Below are positions 34,226-42,380 of a stretch of 64,000 nt of DNA, piece after piece. Origin of the DNA: Cutibacterium sp. (GTDB lineage Bacteria; Actinomycetota; Actinomycetes; Propionibacteriales; Propionibacteriaceae); contig NZ_JAUNEJ010000002.1 of assembly GCF_030525615.1 (NCBI RefSeq), forward strand, positions 124,001-188,000, read 5' to 3'. Numbering within the stretch: position 1 is the first letter of the stretch; each line of letters opens with the position of its first letter. The notes beneath the pieces are model-generated. The model ran no database searches, was not told the DNA's origin, and saw nothing but the letters and a program-made list of their open reading frames with translations. A program made the translations under genes and the position numbers.

Positions 34226-35122
34226 TTCGGCGAGAGAAGGCAAATTACAGCATCAAGCGCATGGCCAGGCTTGTAAAGGTGTCTCGTTCCGGCTACTACA
34301 AATAGGCCCAGGCACAGCACAAACGCGATTGTGGCGAGGATAGACTTGGATGCCCTAGATAGGCAGATCAAGAAGATTTGGGATGAATCAGATGAAGTCT
34401 ACGGCTCACCACGGATCACTGTGGCGCTAGCCGATCGCGGGTTTATCGTTGACCGTAAGACTGTTGCCAAAAGGATGCGGCTGATGGGTATTGAAGGAAT
34501 CTCGCCCCGGACGTTCGCGCCTGTGACCACGATCCAGTCTGAGCACGGGTCGAACCTTCCTGACCTGGTTAAGCGCCTGTTTGATGCTGGTGAGTTTAAC
34601 CGGGTATGGCTATCGGATATTACCTATCTGCGCACCCGTGAAGGCTGGTTGTATTTGTGCGTTATCCGTGATGGGCATTCTCGCCGGGTGTTGGGCTGGC
34701 CGATGGATTCTGTCCAGACAACGGACTTGGTGGAGCGTGCTCTGCGGATGGCTCACACGCTGCGTGGTGAGGTGCCCGACGGTCTGGTGTTCCATGCTGA
34801 CCGTGGGTGCCAGTTCACCAGTACGCAGATGTGGCAGGTCTGCCAGGAACTGGGGATTGCTCAATCGGTGGGCCTTACCGGGGTGTACTTTGATAACGCG
34901 ATGAGCGAGTCGTTTTGGTCCACGCTTAAGACCGAGTTCTATGACCGGAAATCGTGGGCCACAAGGAACCAGGCGCGCAAGGCGGTGGCTCACTGGATTG
35001 AGGTGGTCTACAACCGGCGGCGCCGGCACTCGGCCATCGGAATGATCTCACCCGTTAGCTTCGAAAGCCAGATCACCGAAGGAAAGACCCCAACAACCGC
35101 GGCCAACACCAAAGCCGCTTAA
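34216..35122 (+). pseudogene. IS3 orfB transposase, interrupted
   Basis: The start (FELIRREKANYSIKRMARLVKVSRSGYYK) ends at a TAG (34303-34305). The bulk continues from 34331 in a different frame: SPRITVALADRG, then the catalytic residues in LSDITYLRT, HADRGCQFTS and MSESFWSTLKTEF (D, D, E), and YNRRRRHSAIG. The DDE core of 263 residues is intact but the N-terminal part is not joined to it. Confidence 0.85.
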
Positions 35123-35386
35123 TTACGTGTCCACGATATGCGGGCAACCCCAAGTAATCCTTCTATGGTAAGGTTTACAACCAATGTTGTGTGTAGGTGA
35201 GAAGTCCAAGGACTGCTCCTACTCCAAGGCCTAGCAAGAGTTATATATTGCTATCTGATTACCGATAGTGATGGAATCCTTCTGTTAAGTCGCGGGGTAA
35301 AGCAAGACTCGACACCGACATGATGGTCAGTGCGCCGGATATCCTACGGGTATTCACGGTGTGACGAGGAAGAAGTGAGGCACCCG

Positions 35387-36337
35387 ATGGCTTTCGGCAG
35401 AACTGTGCAGCTGTTCTTGATGGACGGCTCACCCAAGGGGCGGATTAAGTGCTCACTGGATAACTGGACGGGCAAGGTCTACCTCATCCCGCGCACCGAA
35501 CTCACCCGTTCCAAAGACCGTGTTGACTTATCCCAAACCGGTATCTACCTGTTATTCGGCACGGACACTGAAACTGGGGATGAGAAGCTCTATGTTGGAC
35601 AAGCCCGTGAGCGCAAAAACGGCAACGGAGTACTGGCTAGGATCGCAGAGCACCTAGGTGAGGAGAAGCTGGATTACTTCACCCACGCCATTGTCATCAT
35701 TGACTCCACTAACTCGCTTGGTCCCACGGAAATCTCCTACCTTGAGAACGCTTTCTACCAGCAGGCCGTGGCTGCCGGACGAGTCCAGACGATCAACGGC
35801 AACGACCCCTCCCCAGGCAACGTGACCGAGGAGAAAAAAGCCGCGCTGGACGAGTTCATAGCCAACTCGAAGATACTCATAGGTTCACTGGGCTACCGGG
35901 TCTTCGACGCGGTCGATGATGCAAAGACAGTGATTCCTGCACCGATGGACAGCACCCCGAATGCCGAACCGTTGTTACATCTGAAGTGTGCCTCTGCTTC
36001 AGGTGATGGCCGACAAACCACCGACGGTTTCGTTGTCCTAGCTGGTGCCAAGCTTCGCTTACGCATGACAGATTCGGCACCCGAGTCGGCCAAGAAGAAC
36101 CGGCAACGCTTCGCAGACCGAATCAGCGCTTCTGGTGAACTACTGCGAGACACCCTGTTCACCTCGCCATCAGCGGCTTCGAACTTTCTCATCGGTTCGT
36201 CCACCTCGGGCAAAGTCACCTGGAAAGACGAGGCTGGCCGGACTCTGAGAGAGTTGGAAGAGGCCGTGTTGAAAGCCGCTAAGGATTCACAACAACAGGC
36301 AAAGCGGATGTCTCAGCCGGTGAAGGAGAAACGCTGA
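35387..36337 (+). CDS. GIY-YIG nuclease family protein with DUF4357-like C-terminus
   Basis: 316 residues from the ATG at 35387 (GTG at 35375 also possible). The GIY-YIG element is TGIYLLFGTDTETGDEKLYVGQARE (about 51-75), followed by the family's conserved segments (VLARIAEHLGEEKLDYFTHAIVI; TEISYLENAFYQQAVAAGR). Residues about 230-300 match the DUF4357 pattern with SASNFLIGSSTSGKVTWK. Such proteins accompany restriction-modification genes. The next frame overlaps it (TGATG) and is the start of a DNA methyltransferase, so this was probably one half of a restriction-type locus. Confidence 0.8.
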   Translation: MAFGRTVQLFLMDGSPKGRIKCSLDNWTGKVYLIPRTELTRSKDRVDLSQTGIYLLFGTDTETGDEKLYVGQARERKNGNGVLARIAEHLGEEKLDYFTHAIVIIDSTNSLGPTEISYLENAFYQQAVAAGRVQTINGNDPSPGNVTEEKKAALDEFIANSKILIGSLGYRVFDAVDDAKTVIPAPMDSTPNAEPLLHLKCASASGDGRQTTDGFVVLAGAKLRLRMTDSAPESAKKNRQRFADRISASGELLRDTLFTSPSAASNFLIGSSTSGKVTWKDEAGRTLRELEEAVLKAAKDSQQQAKRMSQPVKEKR

Positions 36338-36556
36338 TGGCTGAACTTACATGGGTTGGCAAAGACAAGGTAATCACCCATCACCTCGACGTGCCTTACC
36401 GCGTCCTCGACCGCCAGTACTCCTTCGACGAGACCGGCCAGCGGCCAGCACCAAGAAGATAATGGCTCCGAGAACATGATCATCCACGGTGACAATCTCG
36501 AAGCTCTGAAAGCACTCCTCCTCAAGTATGAAGGCAAAGTGGCTCATCACAAATAA
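36337..36556 (+). pseudogene. Truncated DNA adenine methyltransferase (type III Mod-like)
   Basis: Begins MAELTWVGKDKVITHHLDVPYR, runs to DETGQRPAPRR and stops. In the next frame it continues SENMIIHGDNLEALKALLLKYEGKV, the hallmark start of type III Mod subunits, then ends abruptly. One frameshift and a large 3' deletion leave about 70 codons, with no catalytic DPPY motif. Confidence 0.75.
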
Positions 36557-36583
36557 GGGGTGATGCGCAGCTTGTTGCACAAG

Positions 36584-36910
36584 CTATGGCATTAGTTCTG
36601 AAATCTTAAACTCTATAAGTTGTTTGAGGACTTCATCGGACAGTGACCATGGTTTTTCTGTTGACTCAGTAAAATCATCAATGATAAGTGAGCGCAAAGT
36701 CCGAAAAGAAGTTGATTCTAATTCCTTCCATTCGGTAAATATGACTCGCTCTATAGAACGAGCTTCCTCCGGTTCTACTTTATTTCGCAGTAAACAAAAA
36801 GTATAGGATGAGAGTTTTAGGTGATCGCTTAATTCTGTTATAGCATCACTAATCCACGAAACTTCAACTCGCAACTCATTGACAATTTCATCCCTGAGAA
36901 GTCCGCTCAT
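36584..36910 (-). CDS. Hypothetical protein paired with a small secreted protein
   Basis: 108 residues, acidic, rich in Glu, Leu and Ser, probably all-helical, with no signal or membrane segment. AGGAGG lies seven bases before the ATG. It begins 11 bases after the stop of the secreted-protein pseudogene, so they form an operon. No family recognised. By position it could be the immunity or chaperone partner of that secreted protein. Confidence 0.65.
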   Translation of the reverse strand: MSGLLRDEIVNELRVEVSWISDAITELSDHLKLSSYTFCLLRNKVEPEEARSIERVIFTEWKELESTSFRTLRSLIIDDFTESTEKPWSLSDEVLKQLIEFKISELMP

Positions 36911-36921
36911 TTAATCGCCTC

Positions 36922-37434
36922 CTAGACGGGAGCTACCCACTCAATTACTTTGGTTATCCAAAAAGCAAGATCTCTACCTATGACTGGCGATAGCTGATCC
37001 TGCACTGTTTGCCAAACAAGATCCTCATAGCTAAGTAATCTATTCAACGTTGGACTAATATCGTAGATAACCTTTTCTACTCGCCGAGCTGGTTCTTTTC
37101 CCACCCATTTTCTGACACCTTTTACGATGTCATCCTCATGATGCAAGGCCCATTTGATCGCCTTTTTGATAGCGGCCGTTCCGACGCTACGATCCTGCCC
37201 GTAGGATCGGACCGTTTTACCCCACTCGCTCTTTTCAAAAACTAAAACAAGTTCTGCATACTCTTGCTCGGTTAATATACCTGACTTCGCATTTACCTCA
37301 GCAGCAATGCTGGTCATAGAACCAGGAGACGGACAGGCGGAAGCTTCCGAAAATCCAGCCATAGAAATAGACAGCTAGGTGGCAGCAATTGCGCAGCTAG
37401 AAATAAAGGCTATGGCCTTCATAATTGGGTTCAT
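36922..37434 (-). pseudogene. Small secreted protein with a stop codon in its signal peptide
   Basis: AAGGAG and clustered ATGs at 37434-37440 start MMMNPIMKAIAFISSCAIAAT, then TAG (37375-37377), then in the same frame LSISMAGFSEASA and 135 more codons to 36922. Without the TAG the product would be a normal signal peptide (cleavage after ASA) and a mature protein of about 130 residues, rich in Lys, Trp and Val (AAIKKAIKWALHHEDD). An internal start at 37362 would yield a non-secreted form. No family recognised. Confidence 0.7.
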
Positions 37435-37742
37435 CATCATCTCCTTGCACTTTGACTCATAATTCTGATGACTCCTGAGGTTTTACGTTTGACGGACTCA
37501 AAACGAACAAAACTGGGCAGCTTAACGACAAACTATACGGTCATACTTAAGAGTATCTAATCCCATCTTTACAGCATACGTTAATTGCCATAAAACACTC
37601 CCGTTATCGATTCGACTTCATCACGGTACCAGTAGTTGCGGGTCATGACATGGTAGTGACGGTGTGGGATGAAGGAACGGGCTCCTGACCGGTGCGATGG
37701 GTGGTGGCGAAACCATTCATCTGCTAGGGGGGAGACCCATTG

Positions 37743-38333
37743 GATGACCCACCGTAATGCCCCCCTTAACCAGTGGTGGAAGACAGCGAGTTGTCGCCAA
37801 AGCCATCAAATGTGGACGTCCAATCGTCCACGTGGTCGCCGAGTTCCACATCAGGTGGGCCACGGTGTCGAAGTGGGTAGCCTGCTACCGTGATCGGCAG
37901 CGCCGGCCTCGAAGACCGTTCCAGCGCTCCGCTCAACCGCCCCTGTCGGCTACCTGCGTGGGTGGTGGAGCTGATCAAACACTGACGACCGACCAAGAAG
38001 CGCTCGGCTCGCGATCATCCCGGGCACGCCGATGAGCCAGGATTTCCAGTACTGCGTGCGCACGATGCGCCACTGGCTGGACCGGCTCGCATCCAACACA
38101 ACCGGCGACATCACCCGCGACAGACAGCACCTGCACCAGCCAGGGCGGATCATCGCCGGCTACCCGGGCCACATAGTCGACATGGACGTCAACAAGGTCG
38201 CCACGATCCCACGATGGTGGCGGCTGGTGAGTCCATGGTCGCCGCAACCAGAGGCAGGCAGAAAGTCGGCTACACCTATCTGCACTCCACCGATGACGGT
38301 TTGTCCCGCCTGGCCTATACCGAGGCCCTAGCT
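37743..38333 (+). pseudogene. IS481-family transposase remnant
   Basis: Pieces in all three frames line up with IS481 transposases: THRNAPLTPEGRQRVV-like start with the KAIKCGRP and TVSKWVACYRD helix-turn-helix, then PGHIVDMDVNKVATIP, and VGYTYLHSTDDGLSRLAYTEAL, the start of the DDE core. Several frameshifts are present and similarity ends at about 38330, where a dispersed repeat begins. The 3' half is missing. Confidence 0.75.
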
Positions 38334-38378
38334 GTTGCGGTTCATGTGGTTTTTGACGCTGCTGGGGCGCGGTGGGGG
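38334..38378 (+). repeat. Dispersed repeat, copy C, at an island junction
   Basis: 20 of 22 bases match copy D and the similarity continues through CGCTGCTGGGGCG. It sits exactly between the IS481 remnant and the right direct repeat. Confidence 0.7.
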
Positions 38379-38581
38379 CCATTGGTGGCGTTGTGGTTGG
38401 AAGTGCCGCCGTTACCCTAAATTGGGTGGCATGGATGGGTATGCCGTTTCTCGTCGCAGCTGGGATCATCGTCTGGCTGCCGCCGGTACGCCGTTGGATG
38501 GATTCGCATGGTTCCACACCGCCAGAAGCGCACCACCTCGACGGCCCAGTCATCTACGGACCGGTTCCGCAACATTACTGA
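38372..38581 (+). pseudogene. C-terminal fragment of the tRNA-adjacent membrane protein
   Basis: 69 codons ending VIYGPVPQHY, about 90% identical to residues 135-203 of the protein at 29767-30378 and in the same position relative to a tRNA-Gly. It has no N-terminal part and no start of its own. Confidence 0.85.
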
Positions 38582-38652
38582 CCAGCCGGCGAGGTGAGTC
38601 GCACTGTTCTGACGAGGTGCGCTAACCTACGGCGAGTCTCCACAAGAGATAC

Positions 38653-38726
38653 GCGGGCGTAGCTCAATGGTAGAGCGCCAGCTTCCCAAGCTGGACACGC
38701 GGGTTCGATTCCCGTCGCCCACTCCA
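38653..38726 (+). tRNA. Second tRNA-Gly (CCC) with an acceptor-stem mismatch, possibly a pseudogene
   Basis: Differs from the tRNA at 30450-30523 by two bases: T to C in the variable loop and G to A at position 71, which replaces the second acceptor pair C2-G71 with C2-A71. Anticodon loop, T arm and CCA are unchanged. It may be poorly charged or processed. Confidence 0.8.
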
Positions 38727-38918
38727 ATAGCACGTCACTTTGGATACAAAGAATCCTGGCCCAGCCGGGAAGTGTCCAGGGTGGCGTTTTCGCTGTTCTA
38801 GGGCGGTTTTGGGAGTGTTGGTGCCGGGCGCATGGCTCTGTGGAGCGGCTCCTAGTGCGGCTTGATCGGACCCTCGGAGGGGTATCTCAGGGGCCCACTC
38901 GGTGCATCGAGCCAGGAA

Positions 38919-38972
38919 GCGTCAAAATGTATGGCCTCGCGTCAAAAGGTATGGGGCTGGCGTCAAAAAGTA
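38919..38972. repeat. Three short tandem repeats resembling IS21-family terminal repeats
   Basis: GCGTCAAAANGTATGG at 38919 and 38939 and GCGTCAAAAAGTA at 38960, spaced 20-21 bases. Multiple terminal repeats with a GTCAAAA core are characteristic of IS21-type element ends. No istA or istB gene is left nearby. Confidence 0.45.
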
Positions 38973-39787
38973 GCATGGGAAAGCATTTCACATCACGCAT
39001 GTGAGTTCTAAATCGGCCACATGACAGCGTTCCACTTAGAGGGCGATTGACCGCGAAACCGGCGCAAACCCTAGTGCGTGCGTATTGCGAAATTCGAATC
39101 AATAATGGCAGGCTTGATGTCAATCGACGTTGGCTCTAGTTCCGATGACCGCATAAAGACCGTTGATGACCAACAATTGAAAACCCTTCCCTGATGAGGG
39201 CGGGGAACGACGGTAGATATGCTGACACTCGGCTTTAAGGTAACAAAACTTGCCACAGAACCGGATATGTCGCGCTAAGCCAAGTGAGTATCGCCCACGA
39301 ACAAAATACGCGCTAAGCGTCGCTTCCTTGTTGCTCGAGTACCAGGGCCGAACAGTTCTGCTCCACTACCCTGGAAGCCTCGAGATTGGGTTCCTGACAC
39401 CTGTACTTACATCACGAGGTACCGTTCAAGTCAGCAGATTGAATGCGGCATTCGTATAGCATCCTATTTGCAATTCGTCCTGGTACCTCCGCAACTTACC
39501 AACAAAATGTCGGGCAACAGTCGGACTTCTAGCGCCACGCGTCACGAACAATGCTTGACGGCTGACCGTGACCGTGTTATCATGGTAGGTAGAGTTGCCG
39601 CTGGCGCCTCTGGTTTCGCGCGTAGACCGTGCGGGTTTTACGATCAATTATTGCACGGTTGGCGAATTTGCCACGACTTTCGACATGGTCGATCGTGAAT
39701 GATCCAAAGCTTCCCTTGTAGGCAGCCAAGGGTTCATTGAAAGGCGACAGTCCGAACCAAACCCGGGACGCAATGCGGAGGCAACAC
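38973..39787. other. Geneless stretch between the island edge and the DCC-family gene
   Basis: Short frames occur on both strands but none has a convincing start, ribosome site or protein-like composition. The region mixes AT-rich and GC-rich segments and looks like decayed mobile DNA. The only supported signal is the ribosome site GCGGAGG at its right end. Confidence 0.5.
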
Positions 39788-40207
39788 ATGCAGGGGAAAA
39801 CTTCTATAACACGGGCGTGCAGCGATCCGGCGACTTCGATATTTCTGTACGATGACGGCTGCAAGGTGTGTCTAAAATCAATCCTATTTCTCCAAAGAGT
39901 TGGTTGCAATCTGGAGTTTCAACCTCTTCAAGACATTGGTCATTCGGGGCTAGAGATTGATCTTGTCAGGGCTCAACACGAAGTTCCAGTGGTGCAATCT
40001 GATGGAACGGTAGTCTGGGGGTTTAGAGCGTGGGTATATGAACTTTATAATAGCGGTCCTTTAGGGCGCTTGACCGCTTTGATTCTGAGACGACCGCTTC
40101 TACGTAGAATAGGGTGGAAAGTTTATCGATTTGTAAACATTAGAAGATCTAACTGTCAAGCTGCTGATGGGGGGTGTGAGTCAAGATATTTTAGCAATTT
40201 TGTATAA
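39788..40207 (+). CDS. DCC-family (DUF393) thiol-disulfide oxidoreductase-like protein
   Basis: 139 residues from the ATG at 39788, fixed by GGAGG upstream; longer in-frame starts lack one. The family mark is IFLYDDGCKVCLKSILFL (residues about 18-35), a DxxCxxC variant of the DCC box, followed by LEFQPLQDI and GFRAWVYELYN. DUF393 proteins are thioredoxin-like and their reactions are mostly unknown. Two further cysteines near the C-terminus (SNCQAADGGC) may form a disulfide. It is followed by an MFS exporter 148 bases on. Low GC suggests transfer. Confidence 0.75.
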   Translation: MQGKTSITRACSDPATSIFLYDDGCKVCLKSILFLQRVGCNLEFQPLQDIGHSGLEIDLVRAQHEVPVVQSDGTVVWGFRAWVYELYNSGPLGRLTALILRRPLLRRIGWKVYRFVNIRRSNCQAADGGCESRYFSNFV

Positions 40208-40354
40208 TAATCAGTTTTTTCGGGCGGAGGAGAATCGCGCTTAGAAAATCAACCCACGATGCGCGTTTCCGAAGGCTTGGTTCCATCCTCGAACTAATGT
40301 ACTAATGAATCAGTGCCGGTTTACTGACTTACTAAAGGTATTGGAGAACGCTCA

Positions 40355-41554
40355 ATGTTTCGTGCGAATCGAAAGTTTCTTCTTTTCTTTATCGGTCGTA
40401 CGATCGATCTTGCGGGAAGCGCTATGACCCCAGTTGTACTGGCTCTGGCTGTCTTGCAGGCAACAAATTCGGTATCGGACACTGGAGTCGTCCTTGCCGC
40501 AAATGTTCTTCCCGCTCTTATTCTGATGCTGTTGGGTGGGGTGGTTGCGGATAGGATTTCCCGTGCACGCATCCTCATTATTACTTGTGGACTTAGCGCA
40601 CTTGTCCAACTTGCTATGGCCGCCGCACTCTTTTCACAAAGCTTCAGCCTGATCCTCATGGCAGTCCTTGCAGCATGTAGCGGTATGATCAGTGCATTTT
40701 CTTCTCCAGCGTTACGTGGCATCGTGCCCGATTTAGTCGATGAGGATTACATTCAAACCGCTAATGCTGCATTGGCTACCGCCAAGAATGCCAGCAAAAT
40801 TCTCGGACCCACGATAGCGGGTCTGCTTGTTGCTTTCGCCGGCGGCGGGATGGCACTTGTCATCGATGCCATTACCTTCATACTTGCCGCAGCCTTCTTC
40901 AGCCGACTGCCAGGCCAGACGTCAGCTAAACGCCATCAAGATGGCATGCTGAAGCAATTGTCCGAGGGATTCGCTGTTTTCCGCAGGCTACGGTGGGTGT
41001 GGACGCTGAGTTTGAGCTATGCCATGATCAACCTATTCGTCATTGGCCCCTGGCAGGTAATTAGCCCCGACCTAATTCGGCAAGACCATAACGTAGCCGT
41101 ATGGGGTATCATTCTTTCGGTACGCGCTGCCGGCCTATTGTGTGCCAGCATTGTCCTGCTCAAATTGCGATTCAAAAATCCCTTAGTGGCGGGACTGATA
41201 TTTGGCTCAATGACTGCTTTACCGCTCCTAGCGATCGGAATCAATGCCCCGATCGCCGTCATCTTCATCATCGTATTCGTTTCTTCATTCGGAATTACCG
41301 CCGCAGGGGTGACATACGATTCTGCGCTTCAGACCCGAGTTCCTCGAAGCGAACTGTCGCGCGTGGCATCTATCGATGACTTGCTGTCCTTTGCCACCGT
41401 ACCACTGTCACAGGCTCTGGTCGGCCCCGTATCGCGGCTGGTAGGCGCCCATGAGGTACTCCTGATTTCTGCGATCACGGTGATTACCCTCCACTTTGTG
41501 CCTCTGCTGGTTAGGGATGTACGAATCGTGACCAAGGAAGCGACAGTAAGCTAA
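40355..41554 (+). CDS. MFS transporter (DHA3/EntS-like exporter)
   Basis: 399 residues with about twelve hydrophobic segments. The loop between helices 2 and 3 is GGVVADRISRARILI, the MFS signature. The family also shows FSSPALRGIVPDLVDEDYIQTANAALATAKNASKILGP, typical of the DHA3 macrolide and enterobactin exporter group. GGAG lies eight bases before the ATG. It probably exports a drug or secreted metabolite. The DCC-family gene upstream may be its partner. Confidence 0.88.
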   Translation: MFRANRKFLLFFIGRTIDLAGSAMTPVVLALAVLQATNSVSDTGVVLAANVLPALILMLLGGVVADRISRARILIITCGLSALVQLAMAAALFSQSFSLILMAVLAACSGMISAFSSPALRGIVPDLVDEDYIQTANAALATAKNASKILGPTIAGLLVAFAGGGMALVIDAITFILAAAFFSRLPGQTSAKRHQDGMLKQLSEGFAVFRRLRWVWTLSLSYAMINLFVIGPWQVISPDLIRQDHNVAVWGIILSVRAAGLLCASIVLLKLRFKNPLVAGLIFGSMTALPLLAIGINAPIAVIFIIVFVSSFGITAAGVTYDSALQTRVPRSELSRVASIDDLLSFATVPLSQALVGPVSRLVGAHEVLLISAITVITLHFVPLLVRDVRIVTKEATVS

Positions 41555-41830
41555 TTAGAGACACCGTGCCCGATACATTGACGTGGGCAAGTGTGCAAGA
41601 TACTAATCCGAAAGCATCGGGCACCTCGCCGTGCGTCCCCTTTGTTACAGCGACCGGAACTCAGTGGTCGGTGATATTGGAAGTAAATCTGGCACAGAAC
41701 TATTACGTTCGGATCATACGAGGTACGGACCTACTATTATACTACTAGCTACCAGACCATGGTGGCCCATGACGGAACCCTATCGCCATCGAATGACCGA
41801 AGACATGTGACACGGAAGGTCTGTTTTGTT

Positions 41831-42334
41831 GTGCAGGTTAGGTCATGGGCTGCAGAGATTACTAAGCGCGGTGGTCTTTTTGTCGGTGAATTCGCAGATC
41901 TGCCTGATGACGGTTGGGACCGGATGGTTGACGGCGTTGACCGCACGCCCCGGCAGATGATCGCCTACCAGCTTGGCTGGATGGAATTACTGCTCAGTTG
42001 GGAACATGACGAACAAGCCGGTCTTGACGTGGTGACCCCGGCACCGGGTTTTAAGTGGAATCAGCTAGGTCGCCTATACGAGCAGTTTTACCAGCGCTGG
42101 GAACAGGCATCGACTGAGGATTTGATCGACAGGTTCGGGGTTGTGCTTGGTGAGGTGGTCCAGATGGTGGGTGGGCTAACTGAGCCGGAGTTATTTGAGT
42201 CTGGACAGCGAGCATGGGCATCTTCTACACCGTCGGCGTGGCCGGTATGGAAATGGGTGCATATCAACACGGTCGCCCCGTTTACCACGATTCGCGCCAA
42301 GATCAGGAAGTGGAAGAAACTGGCAGACTGCTAG
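41831..42334 (+). CDS. ClbS/DfsB-family four-helix bundle protein
   Basis: 167 residues from the GTG at 41831; an in-frame ATG at 41759 would add 24 residues without family similarity. Diagnostic segments are TPRQMIAYQLGWMELLLSWE, GFKWNQLGRLYEQFY, FESGQRAWA and WKWVHINTVAPFTTIRAKIRKWKK. The founder ClbS protects the colibactin producer by opening the toxin's cyclopropane; most members are uncharacterised DinB-like proteins. The extreme N-terminus is unlike the family and may be altered. No colibactin-like synthase is near, so a resistance role would concern another compound. Confidence 0.8.
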   Translation: MQVRSWAAEITKRGGLFVGEFADLPDDGWDRMVDGVDRTPRQMIAYQLGWMELLLSWEHDEQAGLDVVTPAPGFKWNQLGRLYEQFYQRWEQASTEDLIDRFGVVLGEVVQMVGGLTEPELFESGQRAWASSTPSAWPVWKWVHINTVAPFTTIRAKIRKWKKLADC

Positions 42335-42336
42335 CT

Positions 42337-42380
42337 GTTGCGGTTCATGAGGTTGTTGCCGCTACCGGGGTGACGAAGGG
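42337..42380 (+). repeat. Dispersed repeat, copy D
   Basis: The 22-base core at 42337-42358 is identical, in inverse orientation, to 57697-57718. The GC-rich extension CGCTACCGGGGTGACGA overlaps the 3' end of the fic pseudogene. Confidence 0.75.

Larger units (their letters stand above)
33841..35152 (+). mobile_element. Degenerate IS3-family insertion sequence
   Basis: 1312 bp between imperfect inverted ends (TGGGGTTATCC... and its counterpart ...GGGCAACCCCA, 18 of 26 matching). It encodes an OrfA with a helix-turn-helix and an OrfB with an rve DDE domain, the IS3 arrangement. Both reading frames are broken, so it cannot move by itself. No target-site duplication is visible at the flanks (CCTG and AGTAA). 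Confidence 0.85.
38368..38726 (+). repeat. Right 359-bp direct repeat bounding the island
   Basis: Same length and orientation as 30165-30523, offset 8203 bases. It contains a fragment of the membrane protein and a second tRNA-Gly. Confidence 0.9.

Noticed and set aside
38919..38972. Short regular repeats considered as a CRISPR array
   Set aside because: Only three 13-16-base units with 4-6-base gaps and no cas genes; better explained as insertion-sequence end repeats.
39580..39909. 109-codon minus-strand frame in the geneless stretch
   Set aside because: Overlaps the DCC-family gene, which has a proper ribosome site; the translation is not protein-like.
41566..41748. 60-codon frame between the MFS and ClbS-like genes
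   Set aside because: No ribosome site or recognisable feature; AT-rich promoter-like sequence lies inside it.
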